Assembly (NCBI RefSeq): GCF_949628215.1
Contig: NC_134288.1
Span: 7,695,682 to 7,759,681, forward strand
Source of the DNA: Phalacrocorax aristotelis
Lineage: Eukaryota; Chordata; Aves; Suliformes; Phalacrocoracidae
Length of the DNA stretch: 64,000 nucleotides
Direction: 5' to 3'
Part shown: in pieces, positions 10,892 through 23,700 of the stretch
Position numbering within the stretch: the stretch's first letter is position 1
Layout of the letters: each line of letters opens with the position of its first letter
The notes under the pieces: model-generated
The model's input: only the letters and a program-made list of their open reading frames with translations
The model's database searches: none
What the model was told of the DNA's origin: nothing
Translations under genes and position numbers: made by a program

Positions 10892-13800
10892 CTAAAAAGA
10901 GAGGAGAGCATCACCTCGGAGCACCATCACCTTGCTGCCGACACCGGAGCAGCCATTGAGGAGGGAGGACGGCATGGGGAGGCTTCCCTCCACACACTTA
11001 CTTGATTGCGTAGTTGCAGACGAGGAGGATGGCGTGCCGCCACATGCTGCCCCACACCCGCACGTTGGCGCAGGTGCCGAGGGCGCAGCCCAGGCGGCTG
11101 GAGGATGCCCACACCATCTGCGCCGGGACAGAGAACAGGCGCTGTCGGCGACCGCCCACCCAGGCGTCCCACAGCCGGTCACCCCAGGACCCCAGCGCAG
11201 GGCTCCGTCCCACGAGGGAGTCACATCCCACCTGCCCAGATTACTCCGGCTGGATGCTGTGCCCACTGTGGGCACTGCTTTGTCACCTGAGGGTGTTTTC
11301 TCACTGCCCTTTTCTGTCTGCAGCCCATGCTGCCCTGCAAGGGGGTACCTTGCCGAGCTCACTTAAATGAGCAGCCGAGTCTGGGTCACTTCTCTCATTT
11401 ACCCAAATTAGATCCCAAACCTCACCCTGAATCATTGCCAGCAGCTTACCCTGCGCCCAGGGAGGTGAAACAGAACGAGAAGCTCCTCCCAAAGCATCTC
11501 CAGGCTGAATTTCTTCCTTAAAAAAACATATCTTGCCCATTTGCAACCTGGAGCCTCCCTGAGCATCCCCACAGACATGCTGCACAGGCGTGCAGAAGCT
11601 CAGTAAAGGTTGGAGCCATGCAAAGGAGGTAGGTAGGGATTGGCACAACTTTGTCACTGGGCAGGGGAGCTGAGGGAGGTTTTCCACCTTGTGCTGGCCT
11701 GGCTACCAGTGGATGTGCTGGGGGATGAAGGGGCTGCATTCCTGGGGAACTGGACACAGCTGGGCACTATAAAGCTGCTCCATCACAGAGGACAGGATTC
11801 ATGCTCAGCAAAAGCACAAAGGGTCTTTTTTTCCCTCTTCACCACCTTTAGGGTGCCAGTGGGATAATAAGGAGAAAAAGGCCAAAGCAAGAAAAAAAGC
11901 TTAAAATGAAAACCTCCCAGCCAACTGGCCAGAATTTCCTAGCTGCACTCCAGCGGGCTGCGAGCCCCCGGGACCTCCATGCAAGCAGCCAGATTCCTGT
12001 GGGGCCCCAGGGTGGGAGGGCATCGCTGCCAGCTGCCTGCACCCCTCCAGCAGGCACGCTGCCTGCTGCCAGCCTGCTGCCTGATTCGATGCAGACAGCT
12101 GCCAGGATTTGATCTTGGATCCCAGCTGCTGCTGGGAGAAGGGCTGCTTGCTGCACAGGTGCTGCAGCAGCCTAAGGTGCTGTGAGCTGCCCCTCAGTCT
12201 GCAGCTGGGTCCCAGGGGGCTGCAGGGGGCTGTGGCACTCACCTGCGTGTAGTGGCTGCAGACGGAGCCGCTGCATTTGGAGGGGCAGCGGGGGTTGCAC
12301 TCACGGGGGTGAGGGAAGGAGTAGTGCTGCTTCTCTTGGTGCCATGATTTCACCATGTCCACAACAGAGCGGTATCTGCAAAAGGTGCCATGTGTAAGGT
12401 GGACCTCCTCCTGTGGACCTCATAGAGGAGAGGGAGGAAGGCTCCACATAGAGGGAATAGGGGAGAGAAGTGGGATGGAGCAGGGGCAATGACATCCTTG
12501 TGCTAAGTCCACTTGTGCCCAAGGCCAGAAGACCTGGCCCTTTTTGGAGGCACCTGAGCACTTAGCCATGTGGTAGAGATCCAGAACCCACGTCCCCCTG
12601 CTCTGTGTGCCAGGCAGAAAGGGGATTAATGTCATAGTCCCCAGATGAGGAGTGGGCACCTCTGGTTTCCACATTTACCCTGCTGCAAGGGTTGGACTGT
12701 CCTCCTCCTCCCCGCGGGGGCTTGATGTGCCTCTTGGTTACATCTCAATCTTCTGCAATCCCAGCTCAGAACCTCTCTGCTTCTCAGCTGAGGGGGTGCT
12801 GCTGCTGCTCCTCCTCCCCTAGCATCATGGGGTGCAGGGTGTCCCTAGGAGCCCGCTCTACCCATGGGGCACTCACCTGCCTGAGTGGATGGAGAGGTTC
12901 TGCCCCACATATTTCATCAGCTGAGGGGGCCCATGGTCCCACAGGCAGCGCGCAGCCCATGCCTCCGCTGCCCTGGCCAGCCGCTCATCCCACACCTGGC
13001 CAGGAGGAAAGGAAAAGGGCAGGCAGGGGTTTTGGCTGCCCAGAGGAGGGAAGAGAAATCTACTCCTTTGTGCTTTTGGGGAGGGTTTCTGAGCACCCCC
13101 AGGTGTCAAAAAAATGTGACTCACACATTGGGCTGGGAAAAGCCTGCGGGAAGCAGGGCAGTAGGTCCAGGAGCAATGAACCACCCCAGCTGCCTACTGC
13201 GGCCGCTGGGTACGTACGGCATCCACTGCCCAGGCAGAGCACAGATGCCCTGAAGCAGTGCAAGCCCTGTGCGTGTGATTCCCTCTGGGAATGAGCTCCT
13301 TCTGCAGAAGGCGGAGCTGAATCCAGGGGTGAAACCCCACAGCCCTGCACTGCTGCTGCAGCTCGCAGCCGTCCCCAGCCCTCCATCCGCAGCCTTGGCC
13401 ACAGACTAACCAGTGAGGACAGCAGGTTCCTTCATGCATTATTTAAAGGTTCCTTATCCATCCTGAACCGCTTTGGGGAGATGCTTGGGAAAGTTATTTT
13501 GGAAGGCAGGAATTTAGGCCAAGCAAGAACCAACACAGGATGCTCCCAGGCACATCTGACCTGCTCTGGTACCCAGTAAGCTGGGCTCCAGCCTGGCTCT
13601 CCCAAACTGCCATCCAGGGACCACCCAGCTGCTCCGTGGGAGCTCCAGTCCCCTCCCTGGGAGCAGAGCAGTACATGGTACCTCCTGCCACAAGGGTCCC
13701 ACTCTGTGCTGGCTGGAAATCCCTCCTCTTGGTGGCTCCCCATTTCCTCTCCCTTTAGGGCCAGGTTAGGAGCTCCAAGCAGGGTCCAGACAACCTGGGG

Positions 13801-14673
13801 AAAGCTCTGACCAGGGTGGCTCTCATCCAGATGAGCTGCCCGACCCAGCGAGGCTGTGCAGCCCCTCTCTGTCTCGCTCCTGCATGTTTCTTCTCCCAGG
13901 GGCTGGCATCCCTGGGCACACTCCCAAGGGACCCTGGAGTTTGAGATGGGGCTGTACCTCCTGGCTGCAGTTAGGGGAAAGGTTCCCACCTGGGCTTTGG
14001 GTTGGGACCTGAGCTTTTCATGCTTGCAGCCATCTCTCTTCCCCTAATGCTACCTCTGCAGCTCAGCTGGACAGATGCTGCTGTCCTGCAGCCTGCAAGC
14101 TCCCAGACATCCCAGGCACAGGACCAGGGGCCCTAAATCTGCCCCGAGGTGGAAACATGCCTACATTGGGACTCCATCCCTCCTGTGCAGAGGCTGCATG
14201 GGGCATATGTGCATCTGCCCTGCACCAGGGGTGCAAAACATCCCCTGGGACAGATGTTTGGCTACAAATCCGGGGAAGCACCCTGACATCCCCATGCGTG
14301 GGTGCCCCATCCCTACTAGGTTGGGTGCCCACGTCACAGGTGAGCCCCTCGACCCCACCGCAGCAGCCAAGAGCTGTGGACCCCCACACCACCCTGTCAG
14401 AGCCCAACTCACCATATACTCCATGTTGGCGGCAGGGGGGGACACCTGTGCCCGCACTTGGTTGTGGTAGTCCAAAATCACACTCATGTCGCGGGGGGAG
14501 AGGTATCGCTTCCGACGGCTGCGGGGGACCCCCACACCCCACAGCAGGCCCGTGGCTCTGCCCCTGGCGGGGGACAGGAGCTCGGTGGCATTGGGCAGCA
14601 GGAAGGAGCTGGACTGCTGTGTCGTCCAGAAGCCCAAGGCAGTGAGGTACAGGTGCAAGTGGAGCACAGTCAT
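10759..14673 (-). CDS. R3HDML: R3HDML: secreted CAP-domain protein, 5 coding exons, 253 aa
   Basis: R3HDML belongs to the CAP (CRISP/antigen 5/PR-1) superfamily, close to peptidase inhibitors PI15 and PI16; it is annotated as a putative serine protease inhibitor and its molecular role is poorly known. Exons are 14673-14413, 12995-12877, 12375-12243, 11117-11002 and 10891-10759. They join in frame to 253 residues plus TAG, the same length as the human protein. Residues 1 to about 20 form a hydrophobic signal peptide, with an NAT glycosylation site at 28-30. RRKR at 53-56 looks like a furin-type propeptide site. The CAP domain runs from about residue 64 onward. It shows both family signatures: HYTQMVWASS across the exon 3/4 junction and [11 protein letters not shown] across exon 4/5. 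A cysteine-rich tail ends ...SWF. The ATG at 14673 begins the signal peptide. The start context and all splice sites are intact, so the gene should be functional. Confidence 0.93.
11002..11117 (-). CDS. R3HDML: R3HDML coding exon 4
   Basis: This exon of 116 bases starts with [12 protein letters not shown] after a GCGCAG acceptor and ends in LVCNYAI plus two bases of Lys before GTAAGT. It carries the core of both CAP signatures. Confidence 0.93.
12243..12375 (-). CDS. R3HDML: R3HDML coding exon 3
   Basis: This exon of 133 bases completes the Arg codon (AG|A) and codes [15 protein letters not shown] through CSHYTQ. It includes four cysteines of the CAP/hinge pattern. The donor GTGAGT follows a complete CAG codon. 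Confidence 0.93.
12877..12995 (-). CDS. R3HDML: R3HDML coding exon 2
   Basis: This exon of 119 bases opens after a CAG acceptor with [14 protein letters not shown] and ends in NLSIHSG plus two bases of an Arg codon before GTGAGT. NLS here is a potential N-glycosylation site. The motif is typical of the CAP helix that carries family-conserved residues. Confidence 0.93.
14413..14673 (-). CDS. R3HDML: R3HDML coding exon 1
   Basis: This codes residues 1-87: signal peptide, propeptide with RRKR, and the start of the CAP domain ([18 protein letters not shown]). It ends on a complete ATG codon before donor GTGAGT. A possible acceptor (pyrimidine tract plus TAG) lies at 14774-14776, so the transcript may carry a separate 5' non-coding exon further upstream. 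Confidence 0.92.
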
Positions 14674-14773
14674 GCTAGCCTGGCCAGCAGGATCAGCCAG
14701 TGGCTTTCTGCTCCCACACGGAGTTAAGTAAGGATAAGGGGGGGTCGCTGGTCCCTGCTGCCGGCACGTCGAT

Positions 14774-17700
14774 CTAGGAGAGAAAATAACACGGGCACTG
14801 CTCAGGCTTGCAGTTCATGTGCAAACACCACTTCCCAAAGTAAGATGGAAATAAATTTTCCTTTTTTTCTTTTCAAAATAAATTTTTGAAATTAATCTCT
14901 TTGATAACGTCATTTATCACAGTAAATTTCCCAGGACAGGCAGAAAGATGGCTGGGGAATTGGTTTTATCGTTTCTTTAAAAAAAAAAAAAAAGAGAATC
15001 TGTACAAAATCTTCCCTATTTTTTTACTTATCGCACATACCTGCCAGGCAGGGGCTAATTAGGAGCATGCTGAGAAACTTGCTGCAGCCGCCTGCCCTGT
15101 AACTTCCCAAGCATTAGGTGTGTTGAGTAAGTCCCCAGCACGAATGGAAATCTCACACAGATAAAGAAGCACACAGCAAGTTTTAAAAGCATCGGCAAAA
15201 AATCCTAACAACTCTTTATCTCAGTGAAAGAAAAATAAACCACTGCAAAAACAAAATAATTAAAAAAAAAAAAAGAGAAAAATGCTGGAATATCTCCTCG
15301 TCTGTCAGCCGATGTACCTCCTAACATCCCTGCCAGCCCTTCCCCGGAGCAGTGGGGAGGATGTTCCTCCGACTACGTACCTTGAGGACAGAGCCAAGGG
15401 CAGCCAAGCCCAGCAGCGGCAGCCGGTGGGATTGACCTTTGCAAACAACCTGCTGGGGCAGATGCAGGGGAGAGGTTTAGCCTAGCCCCGCCGGGCAGCC
15501 CGCCACAGCATCTGACGCAAAAGCTGCATCTTAACTCTTCCCCCGGGGAATGTCCTGAAGTTTGGAGAGAGCCCTGCTAGGAGATTTATAGGCTGGTGGA
15601 TGCATCCGCGCGCACAGGCGTGCACGCAGGCACGCTGAGCCGTGCACAGTGCCTGCGGGGGGAAGCGAGCAGACCCTGGCTCACTCCTCCAGCGGGCAGG
15701 GGGGCTGCTCATCGGCTGCTGGCTGGAGTTTTTATTACGAGCTACCTACAGTGAGAGATTCCCAGAATCATCTCTTCACCATTCAGCCCGCCAGCCGGGG
15801 TCTCTCTGGCAGCTGCAGATAGGGAAGCAAATGCAGGTTGGCAAGAGATGTGGAGGGGTTTTTGCCCTGGCAAGGTGGCGATGGGGCTGGCACTCACCGG
15901 GAGCCCCGGGGTCACCCCGCTTTGGTGCAAGATGAGCAGGTGGCAGAGATGTCCCTTGCTGCGGTGGCTGGGAGGGGACCTGGTGACCATGCATGTCCCT
16001 GGGCCAGCAGCTCCCCCTGTTAGAAATGAAGCCACTTGCTGTGTGGGTTCCCCAAGGACTAGGGTTTGCTGCAGCCCATGGAGGCTTTGCCCACATCCCC
16101 GCTGAGGAGCTGGTGATGCCCAGCCAGGGGCATCTTAGGGAAATGAGCCCTTCTGCTGCAGGCTGTGCTTCCCCCAGCTGTCTGTCCCAAGGGAGGGGAA
16201 ACAGCAGCAGAAGTCTGAAAGCTGTAGACAATCCTGCAGCATCAAGTGTGTTTCCCCATTGACATCCCAGTGGTCACAATGCCTGGGGCTGGGTTAATTA
16301 GTGCAGGTCACAAAAATGCAAGCCTGGCAGGCTGGAGGGGCTGCTTGCAATGCCTGTCACATGTCTGCCTCCTGCCAAGCTCGGAGCCAGAGCTGGCAGC
16401 CATGTGTGAACCATGGCAGGGCTCACTGCCATTATTGCTCCATGCCATGGTGACCCAGGTAAGCAAGCTGCTCACCCCACAGCTCACCAGGCCTGGGTTC
16501 ACCAGGGCACAGGTGGGTTTGGAGCCAGGATTTGGCTCTTCAGTTGCATGAAGGTAAGCACTGAGGCCAAACTCCCTCTCCTGAGCTGGTGGGAGGCATG
16601 GAGACAGATGCACGGAGCTGAGACCAGAGTGTTCCCCCGGGGAAAGCTGCTGGTCAGGCAGGGAGGCAAGGAGGCTGCTGGGGAGGAGGGGAGGAGAAGG
16701 CAGTCCCACAGCAGCAGCCTATCGCTGCTTCTCGCCCTCACTGGGATAAGAATCAAGGATCCTGGCCATGCAACTCCTGCCCCATGCCAGGACTGATGGC
16801 TCACCCCAGAGCCCGGCTGGCTTCACCCACAGCTCCTGAGACCACAGTGCAACAGATGCTGACCAGGAGCCTGGGGAAGCACAGACCTGAGCGTGGAGCG
16901 GGAATAACACCCTGGTGCTGAGCTGCTATGCTGTGCCAATACAGCCTCACCCTGCTGTAAGCCTCTGCCAAAACGGTCCCCCATGTATATTTTTCCTGGC
17001 ATCTGCTCTCCCATAAAGCAATTCAAGATGCTGTGGACCTTGGGGAGCAGCTGGAGATGCGTGCTGGAGGGATGTTTCCATCCACACCCCACCCAGCGGG
17101 TGGGATGATAATTGTGCCGGGGAGGAGACAGGTAAACTGCTGCTGAGGCACCTCCAGCCCCGCTGTGGCACTCAGGAGGGGACCCCTCAGTGCAGAGAGC
17201 AACAGCACCCCGTGGGCTGGCAGGGCTGCGCGTGCTGCTGGGGGCCGTGTTGTGCCGCAGATGCCAGCATGGGGCACACCGGGATGACAGGGTGGCTCCC
17301 AGAGCCCATCAGCTTTCCAGACTGCCTGTCATAAGGGGTCTAGCCAGCTCAGCTTCACCTTCCCAGCACCAGACCCCTCCAAAGCATCAGCCACCTTTCC
17401 AGAGGTGCCAGGCAAAGCACCATCCCCAGTTTGCTGACACCCCTATTTTATGTTCACCTGTATGTGGAGGCAAGTGCCAGCTCCAGGGGCTGAAGGCATG
17501 ACAGCCCTTTGTACCGTACCAGGACAGCACACACCAGGGCTGCCTCTTTCCACTCAACCCCAGCTATCAAATCTCTCATTAGTATGACTGGTGGAGGCAG
17601 TTTCATTCCCAGCGGATTAGAAAGGCAGACAAGGACATGCAGCAGTGATCTCAACTGGGCAGACTGGAGACGTGTTCTGGGCAGACTGGGAGGAGCACCT

Positions 17701-20700
17701 GTTGCCAAGTGCACGCAAAGGTAGGGAGGGCACTGGGGCTGTGTTATGGGGAGGTATTTTTTAATGATTTATTATTTCACAAAAGACAGAGCCCTGAGCA
17801 GCGAATGCTTGTCCAGCACCATGAACTTCAAAGATTTGCATTTAACAATTTTTTTCGAGTTTTTGTTTCCCTGGGACTCGGGGAGAGAAAACCTACTGCA
17901 GCTCCCGCTGCCACGCAGCAGCTGAGCTGCACCGAGCCTCTGTGCGGAGACAAGGCAAGGGTTTTGTCTTGGGTGCAGACTGAAAGCACTGCTTAATCAG
18001 CACTCCACAAGACAATCCAAATTCCAGGAACTGGAGGGGGTTTGTGTCCCTGCCAGGTGTAATATCCTGCAGCCCAGACTGGCCCAGCTGCCAAAGCACA
18101 CGGTATCTGCAGCAAGGACCTTGCTGGGAGCCAAGAAGCACATGCATTCAGCTGGATACAGCAGCAGTGCCGGCAAATTCTTATTTTAATGAGCATTGGG
18201 GGAAAAAAAAGAGATAAATTACTGGGTTCACAGCACTCTCTTGGCAGACATGTCCACCAGTGCCTTTAAGACTGTCACACATAGCAGCTTACTCCAGAAG
18301 AAGCCACAACGGGAGGAGCAGGATTCCCGTCATGTTTGTTTCTCCCATCTGTTGACTTCGGGCATCACCCATGTATCACGGTGGCAGATGGACACATGAG
18401 GCCACATAGGACTGAGCAGGGCTTTGTCCTTTGTTGAGGGATGGGATCTGCTGCGATGCCTGAGCACCCCCAGGCATGGAGGAGGTTGATGTGGCTTTCC
18501 GTAGCAGGAGCCTCCTCTTGACTGGGGTAAAACAAAACCAATCCAAAGCCCTGTTAAACAAAACTCTTTTCCCAGGTAATGCACAAACTCTGTTGCTGTA
18601 GTAAAATATCCCCCTCTTATGAACTGGCAGAAAGGCTCGTTTTCCAGCTTTGCTGAAAGCTGTTCAATTCACCCAGTCCTGCCTCAAACACCACCAACAG
18701 CTCCAGCTACCCTGGTGCCCCCTGGGCAGGGAAGGAAGGTGGGGCTTTTGATGGTGTTTTGCATTTCTAGAGCTCCAAGAAGTCCAACACATCCAGAGTT
18801 TTGTTCTTCCTCATGTATCATGAAAGAAGATCTTCCTTCTGACTTAGAGGTCAGAAGATTTGAGCTCCACATATGGTGACATGAGAAAACCCAGGCTGAA
18901 CTCCTGCACATTTATTTGTGATCTCCCTGGAGTGAAACACCCTGTTGAGCTGTAACCCAGCAGGCTAACTGAGATCAGTCCTGCAGTCTGAGGGCTTGAG
19001 TCTTCCTTCTCACTAATTAGGACCACCTCCTTGTAAATGTTGAATCCCTTTCTGAACCAAGCTGAGCCTTGGAGGAAGGGGTGCAGAAAAGTAAAATCTC
19101 ACACTGAAAAGGTGACTTCCCAGGCTGCAGGAATGGGGAAATCAATTCCTGGCTGCCAGAAAAACCGTGCCCTTTTTGGCCAAAACATGGGGGCACCATG
19201 CTAGGATGGGCTTTTTAAAAAAAACGCCAGCATTTCTTCATCAAAATTAAAGAAGTTTGATATGTATCGACCCCCCTCTCCCTGATATCTCAGATATCAC
19301 AGGAACAGGGCAAGTTTCTTAAAGGAAATGTCACACTTTTAATGAGAAGTAGCTAAAATTGTGAATTTTGATAATCTGAACTTTTCCTGTAGTTCACTGC
19401 TAAAACCTGGGATGGAGCAGAAAGCCAAGGTGCAATGCACATTCACCTCACTTTCCCTCGCTGCACCCACCAGGTCATCTCCACACCCAAGAACCGGCTT
19501 TCCCCATGCCAGTGCAGTACACAGGAAGAAGGCAAAATTGAGCATGGGCTCCTATGATCACCAGTAAATGAGAGGTCCTGCTAACTTGGCTTTCAGGTCC
19601 CTTGCTCCTGTTGCATGTATTAAGAGGATGGGCTCGGTGATGGACATGGTATAAGACAAACCATGTAGTGGTATAGCTTGCACCTATAACCACACGCACT
19701 GGGGATCTGGGCGGTGGGAGCACAGGAGACACACCAGCCAGAGCAAACCCTCCAGCTGGAGGCTTGCATCTCCTCCAAGAGCTGGAAGCTGTGCCACAAA
19801 TTGCAATGCTCTGGGCTTCACAGCCCATGTGCATTTGCCAGAGCTTGCAGGGTTATTTATGAAGGCTTCGGTTATTGATTTCTGCTGGATTTTTTCCTGA
19901 CCCCAGGCCCATGTGAACCGTGCTGTTGGAGACTACCTCCTAACCCACTTGGGCAGCAGTCATGTCTCCTGGGCAGTGTTTGTGCTGTTCATGGCCAGCT
20001 GGCAGCAGCAGCACAGTCAAGACCATACACTGCCAGCCCCTTGCAGGGCAAACATTTCACCTCCACCAGGGCTGTGATTACAGGCAGGAGGGGAGGGATG
20101 GCAGGAGTGTCCAAGCCGGCTGTGGGGCACAGCTCCTGCCAGGGGCACCATGTGAGTGACCCTGAATGTGCAGCCACAGGAGTATGGATCACAGCATAGG
20201 ATCAGGATAGGTTGGAGAGGGCCAAGTCTTCTCTAGCCTTTATCTCAACTACTGAAGGCATCATGGCCTGCCTACAACAGCAGGCTAACACAATGGCAGC
20301 ACATGCCTTTTAAAGCCTAGCCCAAACTCTGGGGTTTAGAGCATCTCCGTTTATTAATGCGAGATGCTTCACTACTCACTTCTGCTCTTTTTGACCACAA
20401 AACCATTGAATACTTTTCTGATTTGTAGGACTGTTTGCAATCCATGGGCATTGCTGTAAAATCCATCCATGGGATTGTTCCTGTGCCAAGGGTAGGCTCG
20501 TCCATCAGCAGGGACAGGCAGTTGCATTCTCCACAGCTGAGCCCATGGCCCTGGAGCCTTTCATACAATGCCTCACAGCTTCCTCTGCTTCGGGTGCAAT
20601 GTCCTCTCATAACCCACCATTTCCGCTTGCATATTTGCTAGGACACGAGAAAAACTAAAAAAAAAAAGGTGAAAAAAACTTTCCCATTTTATGCATAGCG

Positions 20701-23700
20701 ATGCTGCAAGGAGCTGGCAGTTGGGAGCACGGGCAGGAGTCTGCACGTATGGGTCCGATCACCCAGGCTGGGCTTGGCAGGGCAGCACACAGCAGCCTTG
20801 CCCACAGCCTGGCACCCAAACCACTCTCCAAAGGCCACCTGGGCGCTGCCCCAGCTCTGCGAGCTGCAATCTTCTTCTTTTACCGGCCAGGTCCTGACAG
20901 GAGCCCAACACTGGGAGCCTTTAGTGCTAGCAGCAACCATAGCTGAAAACACAGCAGGATTAACGCCTGTGTGGTGCAAAGTAAAAACAGCTTGTTTGGG
21001 GTTATTAACTAAGGTGTCCATCAAGGCTAACAGGATCCTACATGATCTCTTTGGTCAGTAGGCGGGTGCCAGCCCTCCCGCCTCTCCCCCTGTCCCCCGT
21101 GGCACCGTCAGAGCTGTGGTCCCCACCAGCAGCCTGTGAGGAAGCTGCAAAGGCCACTGGCTCCAGCCAGCACCAAGATATAATTGGAGCCTTTCAAAGG
21201 CGAGAAATTTTTCTGCCAGCTCTAGAAATAAATGTCTCTGAAGTTGAGCGCTGTGGACAGTAGTTTCTCGCAAAGGTATTTTTTACAGTAACTGGTCTAA
21301 GTTTAGAAATCCACTTAACAAATAACACGGAAGCTTCTCTCAGCACAATTCAAAAGATAGTTAATTTGCTCTTTGCTAATGATTTATTTTTTAGCATGGC
21401 GCTGCGGGTACGCGATGGTCTCACTGCACTCTGCCAACGTGACAAGAATCTGACAGGTCAGTGGAAAGAGGGGCCCATCATACCACGAGTCATCTGAGAC
21501 CAAGATAGACCCAAACCTGGGAGCCAAACAGCAGCTGTGACCTCCTCGCCAGCTGCACCCAGGCTGGGTACCGGGACCCCCCACCCCCCCACCCCCACAA
21601 CCCACACCCAGCTCCACCCACGCACACAGACACGTGCCAGAGCCAACAGCTCTGGAAACATGATGATAGTGGGTGTTTTTTTACTGTGCTTGTTGCCTGC
21701 TCTCCACGTGGTCGGCTTTTAGGCTCAGTGGAGGGAAACCCATCGGTCCCACCCAGGTGTCCCAGTGGGAGTTCCCCATCCCGTGGGGCAAAACCAGCCT
21801 GCATGAAAGGCATCATCTGGGGTGAGCTGAGATAATTTTCTTTCCTCAGCATCTGACACAGTAAGCACTACCTGTGTGTGCGTTGGGAAATGCTGCAGCT
21901 CTGGCAAAGGGATGGATCAGCTGCTGGTCAAGGGCTAGCAGATCACAGCCCTGAAAGCCCAGACCCAGCAAAGTGAAGTCAGGACACCCTGGCAGCCTTA
22001 CCATGTAATTTTCTTGCTTGGATGGGTGTGTGCCACAGCTTGACTGCAGCCCCTGTGTATTCAGTCTGTTTCCTTTTTATCCGAGACCAAAATTAAGATA
22101 GAAACTGAGCACCTGGCACTGGTTCACAGGCAAGTTCGTCATGGCTGCACAGGGAGGTCTTGTTCCCCTTGCTCCTCTTCTTGGGGATGGCCCCGGTGCT
22201 CACGTGCTCAGGACCCCACAGTGGCACCGGCAAACACCCTCCAACCATCCCCCCCCCCGCCCATGATTCACTGTCTCCAGCTGCACAATGTTTTTTCCAC
22301 AGAAAAATGTTGCTGCTGTTGGATTGTTTGTTTGGCTCAGATTAAATAATGGTGGGGCTAAACGAGATGCTGCTTTTCCTCCCTGGCTCTGAAGCAAGAG
22401 GGGGATGTTTGTAGTGGTTTATCATTCCTTGGGATGTTGCGATGGGGTCTCCTGAAGGTGTTGCTTCTCCCCAGGATCTGACTGGGGCACATCCAGCAGG
22501 GAGAAGGACGCAGCTCAGGTGGGTGGTGATCATTCAAAGCCTGGCCGGCTTTAAAAGCAGGCTCTGGTGAGTGCAGGAAGGTTATGTGAAAAGGAAGACA
22601 CAGCACAGGAGATTCTGGGGGTGTCTGGAGGAGATGGAGGGGCTTTGGGTGGGTAAGATGTGCCCATACAGGTTCTGGGTGTATTAAGATCTCTTCACAA
22701 GGCTGAGGAACAGCAGCAGCTCAGCTCTCCTGGGGATCCCTGGGGAGGCCAGCAGTGCTGAAGCAGAGCAAGCACCTAATGGGTGAGACAGGGGTGTAAT
22801 CCTGAATCTTTTGGTCTCCGAGTGGCACTGGACAAACCACTTTCCACACATATTTCTCCATCCATACTATTACACTGATCATGTCTACCAGAGGGCTTTG
22901 AGGGTTGCCGATGACTGGCACCACATCAGAGCTGGTCCTGCCCTTCCAGGTGAGCAGGGCAGGACCACGCATGATTTCTGCAACATCTCCCTGTTTCTGG
23001 CATTGAAGCTGAAAGAAGCCTCAAATATTTTTGCTTACTTTTAAAATCTTTTACTGTACCTGCACATTTCGGGGCTCCCTGGCTTCTGCCAGCAGAACGG
23101 GAGCAGCTTGATGGACACTTTGTATTTTCACCCCTCCACTCTCCTGTAAAGATTTATTGTGAATCTTTGCCAAGAAATCTCCCTTTTCTTATGGGACTTC
23201 CAAGCTTCCCCATGTCCAGATAGCTGGATCCAAGCCACCAGGCTTCTGTATGCCTAGACCTAAAATTTCTCAGGTTGAACCATGGAGGCTCAGAGGTTTG
23301 CAAGAACCATTTTGCTCAAAGGTGGACGAAGGCTGAAGAAACAGAAAATTATGATACCAGGATGCTCTTTTCTGCCTTATTTCCTTAGCCTTCACCCAAG
23401 GAAGACCACGCTGCCCTGCAAACACAGCTCGTGCAGCCCCTGCTCTGGCACACCGGGCAGGGATTGCAGGGCCCATAGACATACCATCACTGCTGCCTTG
23501 GGCCAGACTTACTAAGGTGTCATCTGCTCCTACTCTGTTTTGGACTCTATATTTATTACAGCAAAATGTGCATGCTGGGGGCCTGCATGCATTTGACCAT
23601 CCAAAAAGCAGCCTCCTGCTTTTTGGATTGCTACCAGGAGGCTGAGACAAGCACATATGTGAGGTATAAAGGAATGGAAATCAAGAACTCTGACTCCACA

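Noticed and set aside
20190-20225. Short stretch resembling a CR1 end (ATAGGATCAGGATAGGTTGGAGAGGGCC)
   Set aside because: The match is too short and degenerate; sequence beyond it does not continue as CR1.
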